Source of the DNA: an uncultured Agathobaculum sp.
Lineage (GTDB): Bacteria > Bacillota > Clostridia > Oscillospirales > Butyricicoccaceae
Length of the DNA stretch: 39,566 bases
Direction of reading: 5' to 3'
Assembly (NCBI GenBank): GCA_944384725.1
Contig: CALWUJ010000016.1
Span: 1-39,566, forward strand
Part shown: positions 14,220 through 22,882 of the stretch, piece after piece
Position numbering within the stretch: position 1 is the stretch's first letter
How the letters are laid out: each line of letters begins with the position of its first letter
Program-made: the position numbers and the translations under genes
The notes under the pieces: generated by a model
Database searches by the model: none
What the model saw: the letters and a program-made list of their open reading frames with translations, nothing else
Told to the model about the DNA's origin: nothing

Positions 14220-16454
14220 TTAAAACGGTGCACACGCAGGCTGTTCCTGCTGTGAGATACGGCGCACCGTGCCACCATCCCGTTCGAAATCCGGATGCTC
14301 GTCGATGTAACTGCGCACGGTGTTTTTCGTTTTTCCCATGTAGGCCATCAAGTCTGCAATCGTGACCCCGTCGCCCATATTACAGGCATCATACGCTGTC
14401 TCCAGTGCAGACAGCCGCTCCTGCCGTTTATCAACGGGTTTCTTGTCCCTGCCCTGCTTCCATGACGGCACATCTTCGCCCGGACGGATATCCGCCAACA
14501 AGCCGCTGTGATCCGGCCGATGCAGCGGAAACTCGAACCAGAGGTTAACCGGCGGAAACCGCGGAAACTCGCGCAGCGTGCCCTCGATGCGCCATGCCGT
14601 GCGCGCCTGTACCTCGCGCCGGGTGTCTGCGACGTCGTCCAGCAGCGCGTTATAAGCTGTACCCGACAACAGCCGTTTACAAGCGTCCAGCGCCTCCCGC
14701 TGGCTGCACAGTGTGTCCTGTGACACATCGTCCGACCGCCCCGCTGCCTCGAGCGCCGCGCCGCACACCTTGCAGACCGCGTTGTTCTCGAGCTGTTTGC
14801 GCAAGTCGTCGCTGATGTCCAGTTCAATGAGGTCGAGCAGCGCGTCCGGGTCGCGGGCGAACACGCCCGAACCGCTCGCACGGTCCATCGAGCGCTTGCC
14901 GCCCTGATTGCCCTTGGAATGATGGTGACAGTAGATCACCGCGCAGCCCAGCTCGGTGCAGACCAGGTCGAACTGGTTGCAGAACGCCGCCATCTGGTCG
15001 GCGCTGTTCTCGTCACCCGTAATGATCTTATAGATCGGGTCGATCACGACCGCAATGTACTCTTTCTTGAGCGCGCGGCGGATCAACTTGGGCGCGAGCT
15101 TGTCCATCGGGATCGCCTTGCCGCGCAGGTTCCAGATGTCGATGTTGGACAGGTGACGCGGCGGCCAGCCCAGTTTGTCGTATACGTCACGGAAGCGGTG
15201 CAGGCAGGACGCGCGGTCAAGTTCGAGGTTGACATATAGCACGCGCCCCTGTGCACAGGAAAAGCCCAGCCAGTCACGGCCCTCTGCGAGTGCGATCACC
15301 AATTCAATCAGGCCGAACGACTTGCCCGCTTTGGACGGTCCGGCGAGCAGCATCTTGTGCCCCTGCCGCAGCACACCTTCGATCAGCGGCGGCGCGAGAT
15401 CGGGCAGATGGTCCCACACCTCGGACATGCTCTCAGGGTCGGGCAGATCGTCGGTCACGCTCTCGATCCACTCTTTCCACTCCGCAAAGTTCGCCTTGCC
15501 GAGATTTATGTCAATCAGATACTGCTTTTTGCCGCCGCGCATTACGCCCGGCATACGGGACAGGCGCGAGGGGTTGCGGTTCTGCTGGTCGAGTTCCAGC
15601 CCGTTGCGGCGGCAAACCGCATACAGGTATTCCACCCGGCTGCGGTACTCGTTGTAGTCGGCGGCGTCGATATGGACAATGGCGTGCAGACTTTTGCCGC
15701 CCGAGTGCACCAGACACGCCACCGGCAGCTCCAGCTCCCGGATGAGCGCGTTCTGCCGCTCGAGCTCCATGCCGTCGCACTCGACCAGCGCATACCGGAA
15801 ATCGGTCACGTTGTCGTTGCGCACGCCCTTGCCGTCGAGTGGGTTGAAGCGGATCCACGCGCCGACCGCCGGATTGTAATCGCCCAGCACCGCGCCCACG
15901 TCATCCTTGCAGCGGGACAGCTCCTCGATCAGCCTGCCCGCTGTGCGTGACCAGTCGCCTTTGGTCGGCATATACTTGCCGTCCTTTTCGAAGCTGCGCG
16001 TCACATAGCCAACTGTCTCGGTCGAGTCGAACAGCGTCTCCAGATAGGTGATGAGCTGCTGCGCGGGATGCCAGTCCTCCGGTTCTGCGAGGTCGCGCCC
16101 CTCAACCCAGTGCGGGTCAACAATCATATACGGGTCGTCCTTCGCGCCGATCTCCGCCTCCCAGCCCAGTTCATGCCCGCCGTCTCGTTCCGGCCGCCAG
16201 CCTCTGGAAAGCGCCATCTGCACGATCGTACCCGCCGTGATCGGGTTGCCTGTCCCGCGGAAAGTCTCCCATTTGCGGGCGCACTCGCCGGCGTGATACC
16301 GGCGCGCGTCCCGTCTCGACCATTCGTCCCATACGGAAACCGGCAGACCGGCTTCCTTCAGCCCCATGCCGACACCGACCCACTCCTGATAGGAAAGGCT
16401 CATCGACTCGATGTAAGCGAGCGTCTGTTTCAGGTCCAGCTCATTTCGTTCCAT
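14220..16454 (-). CDS. Primase-polymerase/RepA-type helicase fusion
   Basis: This 744-aa replication protein has an N-terminal PriCT-2-like helical segment (about 10-85, LSYQEWVGVGMGLKEAG). An archaeo-eukaryotic-type prim-pol domain follows with LVECD (223-227), HSGGKSLHAIVHID (250-263) and a closing RLSRMPG (297-303). A RecA/RepA-like ATPase has Walker A GPSKAGKS (372-379) and VVIDPIYKI as Walker B. A C-terminal helix-turn-helix region with TIADLMAYMGKTKNTVRSYI completes it. A Cys-rich CKVCG...C insert follows the ATPase. It would prime and unwind phage DNA. The ATG directly follows the helicase stop. Confidence 0.88.
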   Translation of the reverse strand: MERNELDLKQTLAYIESMSLSYQEWVGVGMGLKEAGLPVSVWDEWSRRDARRYHAGECARKWETFRGTGNPITAGTIVQMALSRGWRPERDGGHELGWEAEIGAKDDPYMIVDPHWVEGRDLAEPEDWHPAQQLITYLETLFDSTETVGYVTRSFEKDGKYMPTKGDWSRTAGRLIEELSRCKDDVGAVLGDYNPAVGAWIRFNPLDGKGVRNDNVTDFRYALVECDGMELERQNALIRELELPVACLVHSGGKSLHAIVHIDAADYNEYRSRVEYLYAVCRRNGLELDQQNRNPSRLSRMPGVMRGGKKQYLIDINLGKANFAEWKEWIESVTDDLPDPESMSEVWDHLPDLAPPLIEGVLRQGHKMLLAGPSKAGKSFGLIELVIALAEGRDWLGFSCAQGRVLYVNLELDRASCLHRFRDVYDKLGWPPRHLSNIDIWNLRGKAIPMDKLAPKLIRRALKKEYIAVVIDPIYKIITGDENSADQMAAFCNQFDLVCTELGCAVIYCHHHSKGNQGGKRSMDRASGSGVFARDPDALLDLIELDISDDLRKQLENNAVCKVCGAALEAAGRSDDVSQDTLCSQREALDACKRLLSGTAYNALLDDVADTRREVQARTAWRIEGTLREFPRFPPVNLWFEFPLHRPDHSGLLADIRPGEDVPSWKQGRDKKPVDKRQERLSALETAYDACNMGDGVTIADLMAYMGKTKNTVRSYIDEHPDFERDGGTVRRISQQEQPACAPF

Positions 16455-18035
16455 TTACGCTCCTATATATTCCTGCGGATTGATGTCATGCGGGATGCGC
16501 CAGCCGTTAGCGGCAATGCGGTCGATCAGATTCTTTGCCGTTTCAAACTGCCATGTGCCGACATGCTGGAAGCCGCGTCCCTCGAGAAAACGGATCTGTT
16601 TCGGAGTGGTCAGCCCTTCCGCCCGACGCGCACTCAATCGATCGAGCAGCTTAGCTGCTTTACCGGCATTGTCGATCTCATCCGGCAGAATGCCCCACTT
16701 TTCGAGTGCGCTGCGCTGCTTGTCGCTTGCGGGCGCCATCTCCCAGCCAAATGCGGGAACATAGCCGGACAAGTCCTCCGCCTGAATGGACATCTCGAAT
16801 TGCAGCGGATCGACCAGCTTGCGCTTGCGGCTGCGCATCTCGTGCAGCTGCTTGGCGAGCGCTTCCTCACGCGCCGCGACCACTTCTTCACTGGCAGTCT
16901 GTTCTGCTTCCTCAATGTCCACCGGCGCGCCGGCAGCCTCGATGTTTTCGGTCATGCGCTGGGCGACCTCTTCATTTTCGCAGATCAGGTGCGCCGGGTG
17001 ACACAGCTCGTGCCGTTCGGTGTGCCACAGGAAGTCGAGCAGCAGCAGGTGGTCTTTGTCCGGGAACAGGCGCGTGCCGCGGCCGACCATCTGGCTGTAC
17101 AGGCTGCGCACCTTGGTCGGACGCAGCACAACAATGCAGTCCACGCTCGGACAGTCCCAGCCTTCGGTCAGCAGCATCGAGTTACACAGCACGTTATAAT
17201 CGCCGCGCTCAAAGGCCGCAAGCGTTTCGGCGCGATCCGGGCTTTCGCCGTTGACCTCCGCTGCACGGAACCCGAAGCCGCACAGAATATCGCGGAACTT
17301 CTGCGAGGTCTTGACCAGCGGCAGAAAAACCACGGTTTTGCGATTCATGCAGTGCTTTACCATTTCCTCCGCGATCTGGTACAGATACGGGTCAAGCGCG
17401 TTACCGAGGTCGGACGCCTTGAAATCGCCCGACTGCATCCCTACCCCGGACAAATCCAGTTTCAGCGGAATGGTCAGCGCCTGAATGGGCGACAGATAGC
17501 CCTCGCGGATTGCCTTAGGCAGCGTATACTCATAAGCCAGCGACTCAAACACGCTGCCGAGGTTGCGCATATCGCCGCGGTCAGGCGTTGCGGTCACGCC
17601 CAGCACGCGGGCATCCCCGAAGTGGTCGAGGATACGCCCGTAGCTGTCCGAAATCGCGTGATGCGCTTCGTCGATAATGATGGTGTCAAAGTAATGCGGG
17701 TCAAACTGCACGAGCCGCTGCGGGCGCATGAGCGTCTGCACCGAGCCGACCACCACACGGAACCAGCTGCCGAGACAGCTTTCCTCCGCCTTTTCGGTCG
17801 CGCAGCCAAGCCCGGTGGCTTTGCCGATCTTGTCCGACGCCTGCTCGAGCAGCTCCCCGCGGTGCGCCAGAATGAGCACACGGTCACCCGCGCGCACCCG
17901 GTCTTCGGTGATCTTGGCAAACACAATCGTCTTGCCGCAGCCCGTGGGCAGCACGAGCAGGGTACGATTACGCCCCTGCTCCCACTCCCGTTCGACCGCC
18001 TCGCGCGCTTCCAGTTGATACGGTCGAAGCTCCAA
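16455..18035 (-). CDS. SF2 DEAH-type helicase
   Basis: This 526-aa protein shows superfamily 2 motifs in order: LPTGCGKT (Walker A, 29-36), DEAHH (motif II), VTATPDRGD (motif III region) and QMVGRGTR (motif VI). An acidic/basic coiled region and a C-terminal domain that may bind DNA follow. It resembles the UvrB/ResIII-like helicases encoded in many Firmicutes phage replication operons. It starts immediately after the DUF669 gene stop and ends immediately before the primase ATG, so the three are cotranscribed. Confidence 0.9.
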   Translation of the reverse strand: MELRPYQLEAREAVEREWEQGRNRTLLVLPTGCGKTIVFAKITEDRVRAGDRVLILAHRGELLEQASDKIGKATGLGCATEKAEESCLGSWFRVVVGSVQTLMRPQRLVQFDPHYFDTIIIDEAHHAISDSYGRILDHFGDARVLGVTATPDRGDMRNLGSVFESLAYEYTLPKAIREGYLSPIQALTIPLKLDLSGVGMQSGDFKASDLGNALDPYLYQIAEEMVKHCMNRKTVVFLPLVKTSQKFRDILCGFGFRAAEVNGESPDRAETLAAFERGDYNVLCNSMLLTEGWDCPSVDCIVVLRPTKVRSLYSQMVGRGTRLFPDKDHLLLLDFLWHTERHELCHPAHLICENEEVAQRMTENIEAAGAPVDIEEAEQTASEEVVAAREEALAKQLHEMRSRKRKLVDPLQFEMSIQAEDLSGYVPAFGWEMAPASDKQRSALEKWGILPDEIDNAGKAAKLLDRLSARRAEGLTTPKQIRFLEGRGFQHVGTWQFETAKNLIDRIAANGWRIPHDINPQEYIGA

Positions 18036-18515
18036 TTAAAACGCCCCCGGTGTAAAGCCGCTCTGCGGTGCGGACGACGCAGCGGGCACCCCCGCCGGGT
18101 CGAGGAATTCGTCTACATCGTTGGCTTCGCGATCTACGCCATAACGATCCTTATAAGTACGCTTGGTCACCTTGCAGCGGCCGGTGCGTCCGGTCACGGC
18201 CTGCCAGTTCATGCGCAGCTTTTCCCCATGCTGGCGCAGGCCGAGACAGGTGAAAAACTGGCACAGCTTCCACTCGAAGCGGGTATGCAGGAACAGATTG
18301 ACGTTGATGTTCGCCGGGCCTTCCGTGGTGTCGATGCGCAGATGCACGATCGCCTGCGGACAGGGCGGCACCTTTTCCGAACCGGCATAGCGGGCGCGTT
18401 CAAAGCCCTCCACAGTAAACGGATATTCTCCCGCTTCCAGTACGCGGCGCGGACTGCCTTCGTTTTCGATCTCGTCTTCCCAGCCGAGTTCGCGTTCCAT
18501 CGTGGTTTCGTTCAT
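18036..18515 (-). CDS. DUF669 protein (probable ssDNA-binding/replication accessory)
   Basis: This 159-aa protein has the DUF669 pattern: LEAGEYPFTVEGFERA near residue 26-41, a beta-rich middle with NINVNLFLHTRFEWKLCQFF, and VTGRTGRCKVTKRTYKDRYG near the end. The family always travels with Sak4-like ATPases and helicases in phage recombination-replication operons. It is thought to act as a single-strand-binding-like partner. AAGGAGG precedes the ATG at 18515. Confidence 0.8.
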   Translation of the reverse strand: MNETTMERELGWEDEIENEGSPRRVLEAGEYPFTVEGFERARYAGSEKVPPCPQAIVHLRIDTTEGPANINVNLFLHTRFEWKLCQFFTCLGLRQHGEKLRMNWQAVTGRTGRCKVTKRTYKDRYGVDREANDVDEFLDPAGVPAASSAPQSGFTPGAF

Positions 18516-18533
18516 GGGTAAATTCCTCCTTCA

Positions 18534-19625
18534 TTAAAACGGGATATTTTCGCGCTCCTGCAGGATGACCTGATACAGCTGATCCCACGCGCCGATCAGA
18601 CAGCCGTCAATGAAGTCCTTCGGATAGTCCGTGATCTCCATGCCAAGCGGGAAATACCCCTTGGCGGAAACGGCAGTCTGAATGTCGGTCGCGGTGACGT
18701 TGTTTGCGCGCATCAGATCGGCGAGTGCTTGCGGGATGCCGTCCGGGATGTCAGGGACAAAATCGTCCTCAGGCGCGGGCGGCGCAGGTTCGGCAGTTTC
18801 CGCAGACGCAGGTGCAGAAGCATCCCCTACTGTCTGCGGCGGATCGGGTGGCAGATTGACCGCAGCCGGTTCACTCTGCGGCGCAGGGTCAGAAATAGGC
18901 TGCACCGAAGCACAGGCCGCATCCACGATCCCCGCGATCTCCGCATACTGGAACGGCAGCTCGGGCGCAAGCCCAAAGCAGTTCTTGGCGTCCCAGCACG
19001 GGTGGTGTGTAGTGTACATCCGACGCTCGCCGCCCTGCCCCTTGACCTTGCCCGCCTCGGTCTTAACCGCATAAGTCTTGTAATTCGCAAACAGCACGAG
19101 GTCGGCCCACTCTCGGATCATTGGCGCGACCTTTTTGGTTGTTTTCATTTCCCAATGGTCAAATGCTCCCAGCTCATCCGGCAGTTCAACCTTCCGCAGA
19201 CAGGCATGAGCCGTCATAACAACATGGACGCCTCTTTCTGTGACTTCTGAAAGAAGGTTGAGCAGTTTGCCAAATTCATCTGCGCTGTATTGATAACCGC
19301 GTCCATATCCCGGATCTTCAATCCCTGACCATTTTTTACGGGCACACAAATCGGCGATTTCAAGCTGTTCTGCCCAATCGGCAGTATCTATCACAAGAGT
19401 TTTGCAGCAGTTGGGGTTTTGAACGACGTACCGTACTTCCTGCAAAAGCATCTGCCATGAAGTCGGCTTGTCAAACCGCGCAATATCCAGATTCTTTGTG
19501 CTCCCCTCAGTGTCGATAAATAATGGAGCTGGGAACTGAGAAGCAAAAGTACTTTTCCCGATGCCCTCTACGCCATACAGCACGACTTTTAAAGGGGATG
19601 GAATTTTTCCTTTCGTAATGTTCAT
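18534..19625 (-). CDS. Sak4-like RecA-fold ATPase
   Basis: This 363-aa protein has Walker A GVEGIGKST (18-26), an Asp-rich strand LVIDTADWAE as Walker B, and a RecA-like core to about residue 230. A long Pro/Ala/Glu-rich linker (about 240-300) and a C-terminal helical tail follow. This is the phage nucleotide-binding (AAA_24, Sak4) family, single-strand annealing or recombination mediators. The tail is longer than in the minimal family. It overlaps the HNH-type gene by 4 bp. Confidence 0.82.
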   Translation of the reverse strand: MNITKGKIPSPLKVVLYGVEGIGKSTFASQFPAPLFIDTEGSTKNLDIARFDKPTSWQMLLQEVRYVVQNPNCCKTLVIDTADWAEQLEIADLCARKKWSGIEDPGYGRGYQYSADEFGKLLNLLSEVTERGVHVVMTAHACLRKVELPDELGAFDHWEMKTTKKVAPMIREWADLVLFANYKTYAVKTEAGKVKGQGGERRMYTTHHPCWDAKNCFGLAPELPFQYAEIAGIVDAACASVQPISDPAPQSEPAAVNLPPDPPQTVGDASAPASAETAEPAPPAPEDDFVPDIPDGIPQALADLMRANNVTATDIQTAVSAKGYFPLGMEITDYPKDFIDGCLIGAWDQLYQVILQERENIPF

Positions 19626-20158
19626 GATGTGCGTTTCCTCCTGTTATTTGCCTGTGCCGCAAGACTGACCCACCGGCAATTGGATGGCATATAGCCCTTA
19701 TTGTTATCAATGCGGTCAATCGTACATTGGCCAAAAGGTGCTGCAGGGTCATATCCATGCGCCATCGCCCATGTATAAAATGATTCAAATTCATTCCACT
19801 CAGCGCATACGTGAATACCGCGTCCTCCGTAGTCTGGATAGGATTTATCGTTCGTATTATTGCAGCGTTGACGCATTGCCTTCCAGATAGCATACAGTCT
19901 GGTTTTGCTTTGCCCATGAACAGTCATCTGTGCGCCTCTTGCCTGCGCTGCTGCGGCAGCGCGACAAGCTGCTTGTTCTTTTCTTAAGCAACCGCAGCTT
20001 TGTACCTTGCCTTGGCGCAGATCATTTACGCTTACAATCTTTTTCCGCCCACATTCACAAGTGCAAAGCCACTGAACATGCCCTGATTTTGAACCGACGG
20101 TGTATTTTGCGATGAGTCGCCCAAAATGCTGACCAGCTATATCTACAGTAGCGGGCAT
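19622..20158 (-). CDS. HNH/AP2-type homing endonuclease-like protein
   Basis: This 178-aa protein has an N-terminal AP2/zinc-type segment (LCTCECGRKK then QSCGCLRKEQ). The C-terminal HNH-like module has YGGRGIHVCAEW, CTIDRIDN and PSNCRWVS, a pattern seen in free-standing phage homing endonucleases. It sits between two recombination ATPase genes, overlapping one by 1 base and the other by 4. It has therefore been fitted neatly into the operon. It probably mobilises itself. A packaging nicking role is also possible. Confidence 0.7.
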   Translation of the reverse strand: MPATVDIAGQHFGRLIAKYTVGSKSGHVQWLCTCECGRKKIVSVNDLRQGKVQSCGCLRKEQAACRAAAAAQARGAQMTVHGQSKTRLYAIWKAMRQRCNNTNDKSYPDYGGRGIHVCAEWNEFESFYTWAMAHGYDPAAPFGQCTIDRIDNNKGYMPSNCRWVSLAAQANNRRKRTS

Positions 20159-21462
20159 TAAAATTCACCTGACTTCCATGTATTCTGCTTAGGTTCGGCA
20201 GGTACGGGGCGTTCCGCGCCCTGCACATAGCCGTCCTCGATAATGATGGAGCATTCCCCGCCCGTCGAAACGCGGGTCGCGATCGCCTGCAGGCCCTCGG
20301 ATTCCAGCCATGCGCCGAACTCGCGCAGCGTGGTCAGATCCATCTGCTCCAGCTTGTCCAGCAGCACGAACCCGCACTGCGGTTTGAGGCAGCGCACGAT
20401 CGCCGTTGCAACGCGCAGCTGGTCGCTGCCGGACATGTTGTCCCACCGCTGCCCCTGGTAGGTCAGCGCGCCGTCCTCGACGCTAAGCCCAGGAAGCGGC
20501 AGGTGTGCGCCGTCCAGCAGGTCATGCTTGGCCTTGCGGGTCTGCTCCAGATCAGCGGTCAGCGCATCATACTGCTCGCGATAGCCGCGCGCGTCCTCTT
20601 CGGCCTTCTCGCGGTTGAGGTTATCGCGCACCTTGGCATTGATTGTCTCGATGTCTCGGATGCTGCGCTCCAGCTCCTCGGTGGATTCGTCGTGCAGCTG
20701 CTCCGCGGTCTTGCGGGCGGTCTCAAGGTCTGCCGACTTCGCGGCCAGCTCCTCCTGCGCGGCGTTCAGCTGCATGGCCAGATCGGACGCCTTGGCCTGC
20801 AGCGTCTCCACCTGCTGGGTAATGATGTCCACCATTGCCCGCTTGCGCTGGTTTTCTCCATTGCGTGCGAGGATGTCCTGCTGGCGGGCGATCAAGTCGC
20901 TGGCCGAAATCAAATCCTTGGGCGCATCCGGCCAGAAGGTCTGCTCCTTGGCGTATTTCTCCTTCTGGTCCGCGATCTGACCGATTGCGTGGCGCTGGTT
21001 GTACAGTTCGCGTTCCTTTTGTTCGAGCACGGCCAACTGCTCCCCCACGCCAATGATCTGCAGCAGCGTATCCGCCTTTTCGCGGTCGCTCATCTGTAAA
21101 AAGCGCGGCAGATCGAGTGCAAGCTGTTCGACAAAAGCATTGAGTAGCTGCTGCCCTGCCCGGTTGCCGGACGGATCGACGACCGTCAGGCTGCTGTTCT
21201 TGCCCTTGCGCTCGACCACAATTCCATTAGACAGCGTGACCTTGAGGTGGGGCGGCACCGCCGAGCCTTCCCGCGCCGCCTGCGACGGACGGAAACGTTC
21301 TCCGCCGAGCGCCCATGCGATCGCGTCCAGCACCGAGGTCTTGCCCTGATTGTTGTCGCCGCCGATGATGGTCAGACCAGTTCCCGCCGGCTCGATTGCG
21401 ACCGCGCGGACGCGCTTGATGTTCTCGGTTTCCAGCCGGGTGATTTTGATGGGATTGTCCAT
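20158..21462 (-). CDS. Rad50/SbcC-like ATPase
   Basis: This 434-aa protein has an N-terminal P-loop GGDNNQGKTS (34-43) after the strand TGLTIIGG. A long coiled-coil region (about 150-330) follows, then a C-terminal ABC signature-like MSGSDQLRVATAIV and Walker B FVLLDKLEQMD. This is the SMC/Rad50 layout on a small scale, as in phage recombination operons with Sak4 and DUF669. It would tether or process DNA ends. The ATG at 21462 follows GGAGAGGTGTGAC and lies one base after the AbrB-like stop. Confidence 0.82.
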   Translation of the reverse strand: MDNPIKITRLETENIKRVRAVAIEPAGTGLTIIGGDNNQGKTSVLDAIAWALGGERFRPSQAAREGSAVPPHLKVTLSNGIVVERKGKNSSLTVVDPSGNRAGQQLLNAFVEQLALDLPRFLQMSDREKADTLLQIIGVGEQLAVLEQKERELYNQRHAIGQIADQKEKYAKEQTFWPDAPKDLISASDLIARQQDILARNGENQRKRAMVDIITQQVETLQAKASDLAMQLNAAQEELAAKSADLETARKTAEQLHDESTEELERSIRDIETINAKVRDNLNREKAEEDARGYREQYDALTADLEQTRKAKHDLLDGAHLPLPGLSVEDGALTYQGQRWDNMSGSDQLRVATAIVRCLKPQCGFVLLDKLEQMDLTTLREFGAWLESEGLQAIATRVSTGGECSIIIEDGYVQGAERPVPAEPKQNTWKSGEF

Positions 21463-21463
21463 G

Positions 21464-21721
21464 TCACACCTCTCCTTTCAGTCCTGCCGCAAGCTGGCGG
21501 GCGCATTTCTCGCAGATCGGGCGGTCATAAAAGTCGAACAGATCGTCCTCCCCGCCGCAGAACACGCAGCTACGGCCATACTTGCGCAGAATAATGTCCT
21601 CGCCGTCCACGAAGATCGCAAGCGGCGTCTTTTCCGGGATTTCCATGGTGTCGCGCAGCTCCTTGGGCAAAACGACGCGGCCCAGTTCGTCCACGCGGCG
21701 AACAATTCCAGTCGATTTCAT
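21464..21721 (-). CDS. AbrB/SpoVT-family regulator with C-terminal zinc ribbon
   Basis: The product is 85 aa from the ATG at 21721, with AAGGAGAGG upstream. The N-terminal swapped-hairpin domain reads GIVRRVDELGRVVLPKELR, as in AbrB and SpoVT. The C-terminus has CVFCG and CEKC, two CxxC pairs that make a zinc ribbon. It would bind DNA as a dimer. It stands at the head of the recombination operon and may set its level. The length is close to the host AbrB type that carries this extra ribbon. Confidence 0.8.
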   Translation of the reverse strand: MKSTGIVRRVDELGRVVLPKELRDTMEIPEKTPLAIFVDGEDIILRKYGRSCVFCGGEDDLFDFYDRPICEKCARQLAAGLKGEV

Positions 21722-21770
21722 TTGACAAATCCTCTCCTTGTGGTATTCTATCAGTGAAGTATTTTGCTTT

Positions 21771-21807
21771 GCCGCCTTCGGAGTGCCAGCTCCGGGGCGG
21801 CTTTTTT
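21771..21807 (+). terminator. Strong hairpin with plus-strand T-tract
   Basis: GCCGCC-TCGGAG and CTCCGG-GCGGC arms are followed by six T on the plus strand. No plus-strand gene lies upstream of it within the operon. It may block antisense transcription or be a relic. Confidence 0.6.
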
Positions 21808-21833
21808 CGTTATGTATCGGTTGACAAAAGGTT

Positions 21834-22079
21834 TCACAGCTTATCAATCTCCCGGAAAAACTCAGCCTTCCACGCGCTGTGCCGAATGGCCTCTTTCTCC
21901 TTCTGCTCGAACGCTCGAATGACAGCCAACTCATGCAGAGACACAAACAGCCCACACCCGCAGCCAATCAGAATCATCACAAATGAGATCCCGCTACACC
22001 AGCCGTCACCCCACGCTGCGGCGGCCAGCCCCATGGCCCCGCCACAGCTGAATGCCACGATCTTAAGCAGCCTTTTCAT
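21834..22079 (-). CDS. Small membrane protein
   Basis: This 81-aa protein has two hydrophobic segments (about residues 5-22 and 28-48) followed by a charged helix with IRAFEQKEKEAI. The start ATG at 22079 has AGAGGAAG upstream. It resembles no enzyme. It may be a small superinfection or holin-like protein, but it lies in the early operon, far from the lysis position. The function is unknown. Confidence 0.55.
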   Translation of the reverse strand: MKRLLKIVAFSCGGAMGLAAAAWGDGWCSGISFVMILIGCGCGLFVSLHELAVIRAFEQKEKEAIRHSAWKAEFFREIDKL

Positions 22080-22093
22080 TTTTCACTTCCTCT

Positions 22094-22258
22094 TTAATGG
22101 TAAAAACGCTTCTCTAAGTATTCCTTTGGGATCTTACCTCTTATGGTGAGATACCCTTTTTTATTCAGTTCTGCATTGAGCTGTTTGATAATGCCGTACG
22201 CTTTGGTTTCCCCTACTCCCAACAGCTTTTTGACTTCTTCTACACCAATCAGCTCCAT
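22094..22258 (-). CDS. Small helix-turn-helix (excisionase-like) protein
   Basis: The product is 54 aa from the ATG at 22258. It reads LIGVEEVKKLLGVGETKAYG, then GYLTIRGKIPKEYLEKRF, a MerR/excisionase-type winged helix in which the wing carries the GKIPKEYL pattern. Such proteins direct excision or regulate early genes. It stands in the early leftward operon, upstream of the small membrane protein. The alternative ATG two bases upstream is out of frame and closes after four codons. Confidence 0.65.
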   Translation of the reverse strand: MELIGVEEVKKLLGVGETKAYGIIKQLNAELNKKGYLTIRGKIPKEYLEKRFYH

Positions 22259-22364
22259 TTCATCACCGCCTTTCTCATTTCATGGTATGCGGTCTTAGCT
22301 TGTCTGTGCGCTTGTACGTTTTGCGATACTGTAGGCTTAGGAGCTTACCAATAACTGCACAGCA

Positions 22365-22577
22365 TCACGGATTATGCTTTTTAATGATCGGTTCGCCCAG
22401 TGTGCGTACCGTGCATTCATCTGCAAGATACTCAATCGTCACAGTTGGCGCTTCCCCAGCAGTACACTTGAACATAATGGACATGGCATTTTGGGTAATG
22501 TCCTGACCATTTAGAAAGATGTTTGTTGTAGTGTCATCTTTTGTAATAATCTCGATTTTTGATTTCTTTTGCTCCAT
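22365..22577 (-). CDS. Hypothetical early protein
   Basis: This 70-aa, beta-rich protein (TTNIFLNGQDITQNAMSIMF) starts at the ATG at 22577, preceded by AAGGAGAGG. No domain is recognised. It is hydrophilic and not membrane-bound. It lies in the early leftward operon. The 106-bp gap before the next gene holds nothing obvious. Confidence 0.5.
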   Translation of the reverse strand: MEQKKSKIEIITKDDTTTNIFLNGQDITQNAMSIMFKCTAGEAPTVTIEYLADECTVRTLGEPIIKKHNP

Positions 22578-22623
22578 AGCCTTTCTGACCTCTCCTTATT
22601 TCCATTATCAGGGATAAAACACA

Positions 22624-22845
22624 TTACGCTTCCAACGTCTTCACAAGATCCTCAATAGGCAATTGGAGCACGAAACGCTCCAAATCCTTGGCTGCGTCCT
22701 CCAGTGCACCTATGACGCCTTGAACTAACAGTACGCCTTTGGTTTCGTCTCGAAGCTCATCCGCTGCTAAACGGATGAGCTTTTTGCTTAGTTCGGTCAA
22801 TCTCGTTTCACATCCTTTCATCGAACTTGTTCTTCTTCTCCTCAT
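22624..22845 (-). CDS. Hypothetical early protein
   Basis: The reading frame is 73 aa from the ATG at 22845, or 65 aa from the ATG at 22821. Neither start has a well-placed ribosome site. The product is helical, with LSKKLIRLAADELRDETK and a leucine-rich C-terminus. The 5' end overlaps the promoter region of the divergent gene at 22883. No function is known. Confidence 0.45.
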   Translation of the reverse strand: MRRRRTSSMKGCETRLTELSKKLIRLAADELRDETKGVLLVQGVIGALEDAAKDLERFVLQLPIEDLVKTLEA

Positions 22846-22855
22846 CTGCTAAAAT
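22827..22855 (+). promoter_or_regulatory. Promoter for the 22883 gene
   Basis: TTGTTC (22827-22832), a 17-bp spacer and TAAAAT (22850-22855). The palindrome GAACTTGTTC covers the -35 and could be an operator. Its spacing does not match a LexA box. Confidence 0.5.
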
Positions 22856-22882
22856 AAAAACAGAGAGAGGAGGTGAACTGAA

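Noticed and set aside
16068-18521. An 817-codon plus-strand frame opposite the helicase and DUF669 genes
   Set aside because: Shadow frame of GC-rich minus-strand genes; no ribosome site or family pattern, and it spans three well-supported genes.
22824-22833. GAACTTGTTC palindrome as a second LexA box
   Set aside because: The half-sites are separated by two bases, not the four required by the Gram-positive LexA consensus.
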